Shown here piece after piece: positions 27,647 to 36,748 of a stretch of DNA of 64,000 bases. The stretch spans positions 1 to 64,000 of the forward strand of contig NZ_CP039394.1 in NCBI RefSeq assembly GCF_004803695.1, in the 5' to 3' direction. The DNA is from Muribaculum gordoncarteri. GTDB taxonomy: Bacteria > Bacteroidota > Bacteroidia > Bacteroidales > Muribaculaceae. Under the pieces are notes generated by a model. It did no database searches and was not told where the DNA came from. It saw only the letters and a list, made by a program, of their open reading frames with translations. The first letter of the stretch is position 1. Each line of letters starts with the position of its first letter. The position numbers were made by a program, and so were the translations under genes.

Positions 27647-28465
27647 TTACTGATATATGAATTTTAAGTGACCGGTTTCATTGTCGAGAACGAATTGATT
27701 TTCGGCGATTTGGTCTTGATAGTACATGATAAGGTGCATATCGCTTTCGTCAACGATGAATGACGGATACAATACACCGCCTTTCGCGAGTACACCGGTA
27801 TCGACATACTTCTTCGCGGTTTCGTCCCAACGCCACCAATTACCATTTTCACCCATCTTCGGAGGGTTGTTGGCTTGCTCTTTCGCTCGTCCGGCTTGTT
27901 TGTCTGCTTCTTTTGCAGAGTTGTTTGCAGTCGTGGCGGCATTATTGGCGTTTGTGGCGGCATCGTTAGCGGCTTTCGTTGCTTCTGCGGCAGCTTTCTT
28001 TGAAGCATCTACACTATTGGCGGCATCGTTAGCGGCTTTCGTTGCATCTTCAGCGTTCTTCTTCAGAGTGGCGTGTTCTGTCACTCTGTCGGATTCAGCT
28101 TTCGCACGAGCTTGCTCGGCTTGTTTCCGGGCTTTCTCATTGTTTATGCGTGTCGTTTCATTGCCATTTCGAGTCTGCTCATTTGACAGTCTATCTCGCT
28201 CGTTGCTTTGTCTGGTCTGCTCATTGGCTTCGATGGCAGCTCTCGATTTGTCGGCATTCTGTGCGGCCGTATTTGCTCGTGTCGCTGCTTTGTCGGCATT
28301 GCCAATAGCGGTTTCAACACCCGATTTCAACGATGCGATAGTGTCTGCAATATATTGCAGCGACACGCGGACACTCCGATTGAGAGCGTCAACGCCGATA
28401 GTCCACAAACCGTTGAATGCGGTTGACGGAGTAAGCTCCGATATTTTCTTTCTTATTGCACCCAT
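27647..28465 (-). CDS. Tail fibre protein with long coiled coil
   Basis: A 272-residue protein. Residues 1-45 form a small attachment region (KKISELTPSTAFNGLWTIGV). Residues about 50 to 205 are an uninterrupted trimeric-type coiled coil with NE(Q/R)TR and AANDAA repeats. The C-terminus has a GENGNWWRWDE segment and a short beta part. The domain order is that of phage fibre shafts. The next downstream gene starts 4 nt after its end, so they are co-translated. Confidence 0.7.
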   Translation of the reverse strand: MGAIRKKISELTPSTAFNGLWTIGVDALNRSVRVSLQYIADTIASLKSGVETAIGNADKAATRANTAAQNADKSRAAIEANEQTRQSNERDRLSNEQTRNGNETTRINNEKARKQAEQARAKAESDRVTEHATLKKNAEDATKAANDAANSVDASKKAAAEATKAANDAATNANNAATTANNSAKEADKQAGRAKEQANNPPKMGENGNWWRWDETAKKYVDTGVLAKGGVLYPSFIVDESDMHLIMYYQDQIAENQFVLDNETGHLKFIYQ

Positions 28466-28467
28466 AT

Positions 28468-29457
28468 CTATTCGTGTAGTTTCAAGTTAATTTCTACATC
28501 CTCGCTTCCCGGCTCGGTAATGACTATCTCTCCGTCTTCGGTTACAAGCACGAAATAATTGCCGAGAGGTCGGCAGTTCGTGAATGTGAGCGTAGTGGTA
28601 AATTCGCACCAAACCGAGCCATTGCGCCGAATGTCAAACGTCGTCACGCTGTTGCTCTTATAGTGACATTCGAACTCATCTATCGGGTTGTCGATATATA
28701 ACTTTCGCGATTCCGGCTTCAATACGACCGCCCAAAAGGAGTACCACCGTTGCCAAAAGTCCGAAATGCTCGGAGCGTGTATCAACAACTTCAGTCCTAC
28801 ATCTTTCGACTTATACATTACCCAGTCATTGTCATACACGACACCCGGCGAGTTTTTGACATTGACGGTAAGATTCGCCCTTACATTCGGAGCTTTCTCT
28901 ATATTGTCATCGGTGCCGTCAAGCACATAGATTCCAAAGCGAGAAAAATCTATATCGTCAAGTTCATAGCCTTTCTGCTTGAATCCGGCTGGAGCTGTCG
29001 CATACGGCTTATGATTCAATATGATGTTGGAATCGTCCAAATCATCTTCATTAATGAAGTCGTTAAGCACGACCGGGGGGAAGTCATCTGCGAAGTTGAC
29101 CGATATTTTGCCGAGATGAATCAGAGCCGACCGCGAGGGGTTTCCGACAAGTCGCAACTTGTAAGACTTGGAGAGTTCTGCAAAATGGAATGTGTGATAT
29201 GATTTGTCCGACAGCAATTCAAAAAGATTGTCGACCATATCAATTTCAGTGATGCAGAACTGAATCGCGAATGTCTTTGTGTCGAGAATCGGACTTGTGA
29301 GGTCGGTTTCCTCGCCGTCATACTCATCCCATTCGGTAGATTCCAACTTTTTGAAAGAGGGCATCTGTACGAGTGCCTTGTACCCGTACTGTTCAACGAA
29401 TACGCCATATTCGGCGTAAGCGTCTTTGCCGTCTATCAAAAGTTTGTTGAACATCAT
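28468..29457 (-). CDS. Distal tail protein (Dit-like)
   Basis: A 329-residue protein between the tape-measure region and the fibres, the usual place of Dit. The N-terminal part starts FNKLLIDGKDAYAEYGVFV, a pattern typical of distal tail proteins that form the hexameric ring joining tail tube and fibres; the C-terminal part contains a second beta domain (RNGSVWCEFTTTLTFTNCRP). The assignment rests on position, size and the opening motif. Confidence 0.65.
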   Translation of the reverse strand: MMFNKLLIDGKDAYAEYGVFVEQYGYKALVQMPSFKKLESTEWDEYDGEETDLTSPILDTKTFAIQFCITEIDMVDNLFELLSDKSYHTFHFAELSKSYKLRLVGNPSRSALIHLGKISVNFADDFPPVVLNDFINEDDLDDSNIILNHKPYATAPAGFKQKGYELDDIDFSRFGIYVLDGTDDNIEKAPNVRANLTVNVKNSPGVVYDNDWVMYKSKDVGLKLLIHAPSISDFWQRWYSFWAVVLKPESRKLYIDNPIDEFECHYKSNSVTTFDIRRNGSVWCEFTTTLTFTNCRPLGNYFVLVTEDGEIVITEPGSEDVEINLKLHE

Positions 29458-29942
29458 AATACTTTTGCGTTGTCTTGTGTCATTATCGCGACTTGTGATT
29501 TTTTGTCATTCTCGATTTTTACTACACTGTACCCGGACGCTATGACCGTAGCTTTCGCGCCACACATGAGGCAAACGGTATAGGCTGCGGTTTCGCGGCA
29601 TTTCAGCACGGCGGTGGTATCTCCCACCAAAAAGACATTTCGGACATCTGTAAGCGTTATTTCTCCACAGTCGATATACACGCCTAACCGCTCCGGGCTG
29701 TACGGCTTGAACTTTCGGAATGTATCGAGTTTCGGGAATCCGAAAGTTGTCATAAACTCCATTCCTTGCACTGTAAACATAAGACGCACCAAGTCCGCGA
29801 AATCTTCATAACCGGCAAACATACGGCACTCGGAGAGTTTCCGGGCGACATCGTGCCGTCCGGCTCTCTCGCATTGAGCTTGCGCCTTTGCTTTGGCTTT
29901 GAGCCAATCTTGCTGTATGGATTTAATAAGCTGATTTATCAT
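29454..29942 (-). CDS. Phage tail-region protein of unknown function
   Basis: A 162-residue protein whose start overlaps the tape-measure end by 4 nt and whose end overlaps the Dit-like gene by 4 nt, so it is part of the tail assembly operon. The first 40 residues are helical (IKSIQQDWLKAKAKAQAQ), the rest mixed alpha/beta with four cysteines (Cys72 region and VCLMCGAK). I do not recognise a family; a small tip or chaperone role is plausible by position. Confidence 0.6.
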   Translation of the reverse strand: MINQLIKSIQQDWLKAKAKAQAQCERAGRHDVARKLSECRMFAGYEDFADLVRLMFTVQGMEFMTTFGFPKLDTFRKFKPYSPERLGVYIDCGEITLTDVRNVFLVGDTTAVLKCRETAAYTVCLMCGAKATVIASGYSVVKIENDKKSQVAIMTQDNAKVL

Positions 29943-32900
29943 GTCCGTAATTTTAATCCGCGAGTATCAATTTCATCTACGCTGTCTTTGATAGCTTTGA
30001 CGTTTTCTTTGACATCATCGAGTTTTTTGTTAGTTTCTTCGGTGTTGTCTTTGATGCCGGTTGCTACTTCAAGTAACCGTGTGCCGGTCGCGTTAAGCTC
30101 TTTTACACCTTGCACAAGCGTATATGTATGCTCTTGAATCATCGAGAGCCTTGCATTATTTTCATCTACGCTGTCTTGTGAAGCTGTGGCGATTCCTTTT
30201 TGAGTGCCCTCGCGTTCGGCATCATCCAACGGAGCAAACCACTTCTTCATATCGTCCGGCAGATTGTTCCAAACTTGTTGAAAGTTTGAGCCGACTTCGT
30301 TCAAGTCCGAAGACAGGTCATTCATCGAGTTAATCACGTTGTCAATGCCTTTGAATCGACCGTCAGAGCCAAACCAGCGAGTCTTGTATTTGTCGAATAT
30401 TTGCCCGATAGGTTCTTCAATGAATTTCGATATAAGCATTCGTTTCGTGATGTCGGCGATAATGTCCTTGACGGTCGAGTGCCACGCTTCCATCGCGTCC
30501 TCGCCTTGCGCTGCGGCATCCATAAAAGCATCTCCGAGCCGCTTGGAAATATCTTCAGATGAGCCACCGATAATGTCTTCAAGCATCTCATTGATGATTG
30601 TAGCCATTTCGTGCGCAATCTCTTGGATTTGGCGTTGCCAATCCTCAATCTTGCCGTTGTCGGTGTCTTTTTTGTCGCGCTCTTGATTGATTTGCCGCTG
30701 AATCAAGATTTGTTGCTCTGCGAGATTCTCAATCTGCTTGCGCGATTCCTCATATTTCTTGCCGCCGAGAGCTTTGTCAGCGGTATATCCGACACTTGCA
30801 TAGGCATCCGCGAGTTTCTGAATGGATTTCTCGTAAATCTCGTTACGATATACCATTTGACCGATAGCGCGGTTAAACCAATTCGCATATTGCTGCGAAG
30901 TCAGATGCAAGCGGAGTACTTCTTCGGTCGTATCGCGATAGACGCTGTTCAGCTTCTTCACGGCATCGCCCACGCGCTCTTTGAATCGCACTGTGTCGGC
31001 GTTGTCAAGCTCCCATTGCAGTTGGTCGATGCGTTCTTGCAGCCGCTCGATTTCTTTCTGCTTGGATTCATCATCATTGAAAAGGCTTGCAATAGCTGTC
31101 GCAATCTGTAATGCGGCAGATATTACAGTCAGAATGATAGATGCTTTTTCAACTGTCGATATTGAAGTGGCGGTCGCTTGTGCGGTCGCTTGGGTGGCTG
31201 TTCCGGCTGCTTCGGCAGTTTGAGCGACATTCTTAGACACGCTCTTGCCGACATCTCCAATCGCGGAAATGACATCTCCGGCTGCGTCTACGACTTCATC
31301 AATAAAGCCGAGTGCCTTATCCATACTGTCGGCAATATCGGATGAGAATATCCGGGCGAGCTTTGACGCACGGCCGCCGATATCGGTAACGACTGTTCCG
31401 GCAGATTTGAGTTGTGTCGCGAATGTCTTGTATGACTTAGTGACATTGTTCCGGGCATTTAATGCGCGTTGGTCTGCTTGGAGGCTCTTTGTCTTTGCGT
31501 CAGTGAATTTTCTCTCTGAAGCTGTGACACGCTCGTTAGCATCTGCAAGCTCCTGACAATCTTGTGCGAGTTCGCCGGTTTCGATTAGTTCGAGAATCTT
31601 ATGTTTAGCCTGCAAAGCGGCGTTGTATTCCGCTTCGGCTTCGTTGAGTGCTGTTTGTGCGGCCGCAACTTCGGCGAGAGCCGCAACAAGCTCGTCTTTC
31701 GCCGTAGATATGTCCTTGAATGACTTATGAAGAGCCGTGAATGGGTTGCGTGAAGCAATCTCATTCTCCATCGCCGTTATCGCCTCCTGGAATGTCTTTA
31801 TCTGCTCAACGCTCATGCTTGCTTTCTCACGGTCAAAATAGGTCTTGACCTTTTCAAGAGAGTATTGCAATGACTGAAGCGACTGATTGCCAAGGTCGCC
31901 GAAAACAACATCCCAATTAATGGTCTTCTTGAAGTCCTCGGCTTTCAACGATGAAAACGCTTCTTCCATTTTGTCTAATGCTTTCGGCAGCATATCGGGC
32001 GCGATTGCGGCGACTTGATTAATCTTTTTAGTCCATTCAATAGTCAGCTTGTCGAATCTGTCCTCATACGAGCCAAATTCATCTATTAGCTGATTCATGT
32101 ATTTTGTGCGCACGTCGGCGAGTTGACGCTCTACTGAATTGGCAATGTCGGCTAATCCCTGCGAGTAGTTAGCTGCGACATCTTTGTTTTTCAGTAGTTC
32201 ATCAATCCAATCTTGCAAAGAGCGTTTGCCTTGAGCGGAGTTTTCCCAAGTATCTTCAGTGGCTCCGTTCTGTGTCATAAACATTGCGTGAGCGTTGTCG
32301 CGCATTGCTTCGGCAAGCTCGATTAACTGCTGCTCCCATGCTTTCTTGCGGCTCTCGCCGTTCCGGCGTATAGTAGCGAGTTCTTTGCCGTAACCGGCTT
32401 CCATGCTGTCTATCATCGCTTGCGAGATAGCGTTATTGGTGTCGGTTATGTATTTTTTGACTTCAGCTTGATATTCAGCAAGTAGTTTACGCTGTTCACG
32501 TGCCGCTGCTTTGGGGTCGAATGTCTTGCCGCTACCGCGATTGCCGCCGGATTTCGGGTCAATGTGAACGACATCGAAGTGATTTTCTTTTTGGAATCTT
32601 TCGAGGTCAGCTTTTTGCTGGGTCATCGCTTCTTTCCAATAGTCTGCTTCTTTGTTGGCTTCTGCAATCATATTCGCCCGGCGTTCCTCGTTTGAATCTC
32701 CAAACCAACGTGCCGGATTATACCAACTGCGGTCAAATTCTCCGTTTTCGGCTTTGTGGGCTACTTCAAGAGCTTCAACGTATGCTTCAACGTATTTGTT
32801 AAGCAAACCTTGCTGAACGGCTTTCATCCGCAGCATCTCGCAATACGCGGGGCCGCGTTCAGTCAATACGCGCTCCCACTGTTCAAGAGAATCATAATAG

Positions 32901-34381
32901 CCAAGAGCTTCACCGTATTTGCTGTTAAGCTCATTGACTTTCTTCTTCTCTTGCTCTTTGGAGCCGGTAAAGTTTTTGCAAGCCTTGATGTTGTCTTCGA
33001 GTGCGACTTGTTCTTGAATGTAGGTCTTTGCCGCATCTTCGTTGATTTTATTGAGGTCTTGTGTATGTTTGACGGCTTCGTCTTCGGCTGAACATAAATC
33101 GACAATCCACGAAACAAGTTCGCCAACGAGTACGACCAACGCGCCTATGCCGGTTGATATGAGAGCGAGTTTCAAAACGCGCATTGCAATCGACATGGCT
33201 TTTGATGCGGCAGTACCGGCAACCAATGCGCCGGTATGTGCGTTCTGTGCGGTTGTCGCTGCTTTTGTCGCGCTCGTGTTTGTAGCTTGTGCGCCTGCTC
33301 CAGCAGTCGTTACGGCATTGTTCTCTTGCTGTGCGGCCGTATCGACTTTCGTAACGGTCGCGTTTTCTGCTGTCGCTGTAGTGTTGGCATTCTGTGCCGC
33401 TGTCGCACTTGCTGTCGCTGTCGCTTCTTGGGTCTGCGATGCTGCGCTTTTGCCGGTCAGCTTGTTCCACTTTTGTTTGACCGCATTGAGCGTTACGAGT
33501 GAAAAGGCTGAATCCTTGTTTAAGGTCTGCTGAACTTGCTGCAATCCCATCGTAATAGCCATTAGGGACTGCACCTTTAGCATTATTTCTTGCAGATGTT
33601 CATTCTCTCCGGCGAAAAGTCCGACCGCGCCTTGTGCTGCCGAAAACGCGCCTGACAAACCGGTTAAGCCGGAGATTATTCCGGCAAACTGATTTTCATC
33701 ATTAGCGAATACATTTCCGGCTGACTGAATATCGCCTTGAATATCTTTGAGCCGACCTATTTCTTCTATGATTTCACGATAACGCCCTGTCGTTTTGTCT
33801 ATTTCGCGCCCTTGCGCTTGCTCGGCATCGCGCAATGCGGCAGCTTCCATTGTAAGCTCACGGATGCGCTGGCGTAATGATACTGCGGCAGTGCTTTGTT
33901 TCTCTGCGGCATTGGCGGCAGCAACTAATGACTTCTCGTTTTTTTGTAGCTCTTTTTCTTCAGCTTGTGCGGCCGCAATAACCTCTTTGCGAGTAGTGAT
34001 TACTTCTTGAATAGCCTTGCGCTGCTGTCGTAGCTCTTTGACATACTCGCTACGTCCAGGCACATTCGCATACTTGTTGGCTTCTTCGGTTACTTGGCGA
34101 TATGCCTCTTGAAGTTCGTTTACGGCAGAGTTGTTTTCGCGTATGACACGCGCAATCTGCGCGTATGCTTCGCCGATAGCGTTCAGTGTCGGAGTATCAT
34201 CATACAGAAATTTGAGGTCAACTTCCGGGATTGAAGACGATATGAGTTGCTGAATCCTCGCGCTCTCCTGCTCAATCTGTGAGGTCACGCCGCCGACTTT
34301 CTCGGCCATGTGGTCGAGAGCTGCGTCATATTCCGAGGTATCTATCCTCGCGGCATAGGAAAGTCCGTCATTAGTATTCAT
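29939..34381 (-). CDS. Tail tape measure protein
   Basis: A 1480-residue, mostly helical protein that sets tail length and is probably ejected with the DNA. Long coiled coils dominate (residues about 30-240, 600-900, 1080-1220). Membrane-active hydrophobic helices occur near residues 385-425 (ALISTGIGALVVLVGELVSW) and around 1110-1140 (ASIILTVISAALQIATAIASL). A low-complexity A/T/Q stretch near 320-380 is typical. At about 1.5 angstrom per residue it predicts a tail of roughly 220 nm. Its ATG overlaps the chaperone extension stop (ATGA). Confidence 0.88.
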   Translation of the reverse strand: MNTNDGLSYAARIDTSEYDAALDHMAEKVGGVTSQIEQESARIQQLISSSIPEVDLKFLYDDTPTLNAIGEAYAQIARVIRENNSAVNELQEAYRQVTEEANKYANVPGRSEYVKELRQQRKAIQEVITTRKEVIAAAQAEEKELQKNEKSLVAAANAAEKQSTAAVSLRQRIRELTMEAAALRDAEQAQGREIDKTTGRYREIIEEIGRLKDIQGDIQSAGNVFANDENQFAGIISGLTGLSGAFSAAQGAVGLFAGENEHLQEIMLKVQSLMAITMGLQQVQQTLNKDSAFSLVTLNAVKQKWNKLTGKSAASQTQEATATASATAAQNANTTATAENATVTKVDTAAQQENNAVTTAGAGAQATNTSATKAATTAQNAHTGALVAGTAASKAMSIAMRVLKLALISTGIGALVVLVGELVSWIVDLCSAEDEAVKHTQDLNKINEDAAKTYIQEQVALEDNIKACKNFTGSKEQEKKKVNELNSKYGEALGYYDSLEQWERVLTERGPAYCEMLRMKAVQQGLLNKYVEAYVEALEVAHKAENGEFDRSWYNPARWFGDSNEERRANMIAEANKEADYWKEAMTQQKADLERFQKENHFDVVHIDPKSGGNRGSGKTFDPKAAAREQRKLLAEYQAEVKKYITDTNNAISQAMIDSMEAGYGKELATIRRNGESRKKAWEQQLIELAEAMRDNAHAMFMTQNGATEDTWENSAQGKRSLQDWIDELLKNKDVAANYSQGLADIANSVERQLADVRTKYMNQLIDEFGSYEDRFDKLTIEWTKKINQVAAIAPDMLPKALDKMEEAFSSLKAEDFKKTINWDVVFGDLGNQSLQSLQYSLEKVKTYFDREKASMSVEQIKTFQEAITAMENEIASRNPFTALHKSFKDISTAKDELVAALAEVAAAQTALNEAEAEYNAALQAKHKILELIETGELAQDCQELADANERVTASERKFTDAKTKSLQADQRALNARNNVTKSYKTFATQLKSAGTVVTDIGGRASKLARIFSSDIADSMDKALGFIDEVVDAAGDVISAIGDVGKSVSKNVAQTAEAAGTATQATAQATATSISTVEKASIILTVISAALQIATAIASLFNDDESKQKEIERLQERIDQLQWELDNADTVRFKERVGDAVKKLNSVYRDTTEEVLRLHLTSQQYANWFNRAIGQMVYRNEIYEKSIQKLADAYASVGYTADKALGGKKYEESRKQIENLAEQQILIQRQINQERDKKDTDNGKIEDWQRQIQEIAHEMATIINEMLEDIIGGSSEDISKRLGDAFMDAAAQGEDAMEAWHSTVKDIIADITKRMLISKFIEEPIGQIFDKYKTRWFGSDGRFKGIDNVINSMNDLSSDLNEVGSNFQQVWNNLPDDMKKWFAPLDDAEREGTQKGIATASQDSVDENNARLSMIQEHTYTLVQGVKELNATGTRLLEVATGIKDNTEETNKKLDDVKENVKAIKDSVDEIDTRGLKLRT

Positions 34382-34694
34382 CTCGCTTTAACTTCTATTT
34401 CTTCGTCTTCGTCAAAATCCTTGAAATTATTGGGGTTATTTGCGTCTTTGCTGTCATCGTATAGCGGCGCGTCTGAATTGTCTTTGTTGCTCGTATCATC
34501 CGGCATCGGCATCGCGCGGCTGTAAAGCAAAGCATTCAAAAAGCTCATTTCATAGAGCGCGTATTTTTCGGTTACGCCGAATATCTTTGCTACTCCAAGT
34601 ATCGAAGCCCAGATACTGTCATTCAGCTTATCACTTCCGCTTTTGTTGGCTTTAGTATATTTACCGCGCTTAGGGAAGTGATAATTGCGAAAAA
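34378..34694 (-). CDS. Frameshift-dependent C-terminal part of tail assembly chaperone (gpGT-like)
   Basis: A frame of about 105 codons that lacks its own good start and lies -1 relative to the upstream chaperone gene. It reads FRNYHFPKRGKYTKANKSG, then SIWASILGVAKIFGV, EKYALYEMSFLNALLYS and an acidic tail ending IEVKAR. It ends in the tape-measure ATG (ATGA). Phage lambda and most long-tailed phages make such an extension by -1 frameshifting; the extra domain binds the tape measure. Its place between chaperone and tape measure and the slippery site at 34689-34695 support this. Confidence 0.75.
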
Positions 34695-35141
34695 ACTTGC
34701 CGCCTCGTTCTGCTTCAGTCGCTCAATTATCATGTCGTTAAGCTCCGAGGGACGCACGTTCAAGAGAATCGCATTGGCAAGCTCCGATTTGCGGTCTATT
34801 ATTTCGACAACTTTTTTACGGCGTTTGATAAGTCCGAAGAACTTGCGTTCTTCGATGATTTTTTCACGCCTCTCGGTAAGATTCTTTGCACCGAGAATCA
34901 GCACGGCGGCAATTTCTCCGAGCGGCTTGAAGTCTTTTGCATGATGCGCTACTATGTCGAGCCACTGTTTTTTGTCAAGATTCTCGAATGTCGGGAGTGT
35001 CGATATAATCTCCGACACGAGAATGAGCGTAGCAAGAGAGGGCGGCGCAATCTCGTATTTCTCGCCGTCAATCTCGAAAGTGATGTTCCTTTCAAGAATG
35101 GTGGCTGCAACCTTGCTTTCTATTGTCGTTTTATCGTTCAT
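34623..35141 (-). CDS. Tail assembly chaperone (gpG-like)
   Basis: A 172-residue helical protein upstream of the tape measure gene. It begins NDKTTIESKVAATILERNI with a small beta N-terminus (ITFEIDGEKYEIAPPS) and continues as helices to an end at IITSLSAVNIL. Position, size and a downstream -1 frame fit the gpG half of the G/GT pair that coats and chaperones the tape measure. ATG at 35141 is chosen: the longer frame to 35249 would run through the tRNA-like element. Confidence 0.75.
   Translation of the reverse strand: MNDKTTIESKVAATILERNITFEIDGEKYEIAPPSLATLILVSEIISTLPTFENLDKKQWLDIVAHHAKDFKPLGEIAAVLILGAKNLTERREKIIEERKFFGLIKRRKKVVEIIDRKSELANAILLNVRPSELNDMIIERLKQNEAASFFAIITSLSAVNILKPTKAEVIS
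34689..34695 (-). promoter_or_regulatory. -1 programmed frameshift slippery site
   Basis: On the minus strand the heptamer T-TTT-TTC is in register with the chaperone frame (codons AGT TTT TTC), the X-XXY-YYZ pattern used for -1 slippage. Slipping gives TTT TTT CGC and enters the downstream frame, which is open from here to 34378, about 21 codons before the zero-frame stop. Confidence 0.7.
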
Positions 35142-35161
35142 TGCTTTTAATGATGAATTAG

Positions 35162-35229
35162 TGCGCCGAGCCGAATCGAACGGCTGTTTCTCGCCTAAGC
35201 GAGCGCATGACCAACTATGCTGCAACGCG
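35162..35229 (-). tRNA. tRNA-like element, probably degenerate
   Basis: The minus strand folds as a cloverleaf: acceptor CGCGTTG/CGGCGCA (6 of 7 pairs), D arm GCAT-AGTTGGTC-ATGC, anticodon arm CTCG-CTTAGG-CGAG, short variable loop AAAC, and a perfect T arm AGCCG-TTCGATT-CGGCT with the invariant TTCRA. The anticodon loop has only 6 bases and its outer pair is missing, so the anticodon is uncertain (TAG if read normally). No CCA is encoded. It lies between tail tube and chaperone genes. Confidence 0.5.
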
Positions 35230-35284
35230 GATGCGAGTTTAACCTCCAACTCGAAAGGGCGTCTTTCCGCTTGTCATTGCCGGT

Positions 35285-35842
35285 TTAGGAGCCGCCACCG
35301 GCAGTAAGGTCAGATGCAAACGTGGGGTCTGCCCAGTCTGTCTTTTTGACTCTGAACTTCTTGTAGAGCAAACCGTCTTCGGTTTCGATGATTTTGAAAG
35401 TGAGGTCAACATACGAGCCTTCGTCTTCAGATGAGCCGGGACGGAATTTGACGGAGCATTTCGGAGCTTTTACACCCTGCGCTCCGATATTCTTCGGGGT
35501 CACTTTGACTGAAAACTCGCCCTGCACGATGTTTGTCTTGACATCGAGTTCATCGCCGTCAGTGCTGATAACTGCGCCGGTCAACATCTTCTCGGTGTCG
35601 AAGTCCATCTCCTTGACGCGAGTAGTGATTACTACTTCGGGTTCGCCCTCTTCTTCGGCAACGGTTTTGCCGCCGGATGCTTTCGCGGTCAGCGTTTCGC
35701 CATCAGAAGTTGAGAGTGAAGTCGATTTGTCGTTAGTCGTGCCGACCGAAACGAGCTGCGTTGCCATAGCATCGTTAGCCCCGGTTGGTCCGATTTCAAC
35801 ACGACATTCCGACCACGACATGATGATTTTCTTGCGTTTCAT
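35285..35842 (-). CDS. Major tail (tube) protein
   Basis: A 185-residue beta-rich protein upstream of the tail chaperones, the standard place for the tube subunit. The sequence shows alternating strands with an acidic loop (GKTVAEEEGEPEVVITT) and a C-terminal half with GSYVDLTFKIIETEDGLLYKKF. Size matches siphovirus tail tube subunits. An internal start at 35821 (MSWSECRVEIG) is possible and would shorten it by 7 residues. Confidence 0.7.
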   Translation of the reverse strand: MKRKKIIMSWSECRVEIGPTGANDAMATQLVSVGTTNDKSTSLSTSDGETLTAKASGGKTVAEEEGEPEVVITTRVKEMDFDTEKMLTGAVISTDGDELDVKTNIVQGEFSVKVTPKNIGAQGVKAPKCSVKFRPGSSEDEGSYVDLTFKIIETEDGLLYKKFRVKKTDWADPTFASDLTAGGGS

Positions 35843-35846
35843 ACTG

Positions 35847-36257
35847 TTACTGTGTTAATCGTTGAAATTTTAATCGTGTTACAATTAGATGCTGCTCTAT
35901 TTCTTCGGGGAGTTCCGTTGATTTTGGCAGTCCGTCACATCGAATCAGATACTCGGTATCTTCGCAATTCTTTACAAAGGCTATTATCGCGCTTTCCAAG
36001 ACACCGACACGCGCTTTGTCTTCGACTTTGCGCCCATCGTTGTTTGCAATGTCAGGGACATAGACGTGAATCAGCATTATGCCGCCTTGCACTTGTTCGT
36101 CAGTCCCGGCAAGAAACTTGACAATCAAATCTTCGCTTTTAGCGTTTGTCGGTCGCATCCCGCTTCGGTACACGCTTCCGCGAATTTCCTTGCCTAAGTC
36201 GCTGTTTTTTACGAGCGTATAGAAGTCGCGCTCAAAGTCTATTTCCGTCTTTGTCAT
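35847..36257 (-). CDS. Tail terminator/completion protein
   Basis: A 136-residue alpha/beta protein (opens TKTEIDFERDFYTLVKNSD) placed between the HK97 gp10-like protein and the tube protein. In siphovirus operons this slot holds the tail terminator that caps the tube and joins it to the head. It overlaps the preceding gene by 4 nt. Called by position and size. Confidence 0.6.
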   Translation of the reverse strand: MTKTEIDFERDFYTLVKNSDLGKEIRGSVYRSGMRPTNAKSEDLIVKFLAGTDEQVQGGIMLIHVYVPDIANNDGRKVEDKARVGVLESAIIAFVKNCEDTEYLIRCDGLPKSTELPEEIEQHLIVTRLKFQRLTQ

Positions 36258-36748
36258 TGCGGCGTGATATATCCTTTTAGAAGTTTGTTCAGTAATCGTT
36301 CTGCTTCGAGTTCGGCAGATGCAAGCACGTTTTTACCGCGCACGTTTTCAACATAGGCGGCGTATTCCATGCCAGCGCACACAATCAGCACCACGCCCCA
36401 AGGGAATTTAGCTTGCAGACGCTTCAAGAGAGCTTGCCCCTCTGATACGCCTTGCGCTCCGTTTCCTTGTTTGCCGGAGTATTGCTTTGTCGCGCCATGC
36501 ACTTTGACTTCGCCATCAACGAGAATGACATACCCGATAGAACTTCTGAGATTGCCGGTAATGTCGTTGTAATCTCCGCTTTCACGCGCCATTTTGACAC
36601 AAGCCTCACCGATGAACGAAAATTGCTTGACGAGATGAGCGATAAGCTCTTTTCGCTTTATCTTCAGCGATTGATACAGCTTGCGCGTGTCAGTCTTTGA
36701 CACCAACACGCCTTTGTATTTGCCGTGTGTCTGCGTTGTTTTTGCCAT
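36254..36748 (-). CDS. HK97 gp10-like head-tail connector protein
   Basis: A 164-residue protein with a helical N-terminus (TRKLYQSLKIKRKELIAHLV), a central GxLRxSI-type segment (TGNLRSSIGYVILVDGEV) and a C-terminal YAAYVENVRG stretch. The YxxYVE pattern and the NLRxSI segment are features of the HK97 gp10 family. Position between head closure and tail terminator is as expected. Confidence 0.75.
   Translation of the reverse strand: MAKTTQTHGKYKGVLVSKTDTRKLYQSLKIKRKELIAHLVKQFSFIGEACVKMARESGDYNDITGNLRSSIGYVILVDGEVKVHGATKQYSGKQGNGAQGVSEGQALLKRLQAKFPWGVVLIVCAGMEYAAYVENVRGKNVLASAELEAERLLNKLLKGYITPQ

Noticed and set aside
33048-33533. Frames of 140 to 163 codons on both strands within the tape measure gene
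   Set aside because: They overlap the Ala/Thr/Gln-rich low-complexity part of the tape measure, which creates long open frames by chance.
35162-35229. Functional amber-suppressor tRNA explaining the TAG codons at 12025 and 14836
   Set aside because: The anticodon loop contains no CTA and is one base short, and the TAG codons lie in already decaying genes outside the phage.
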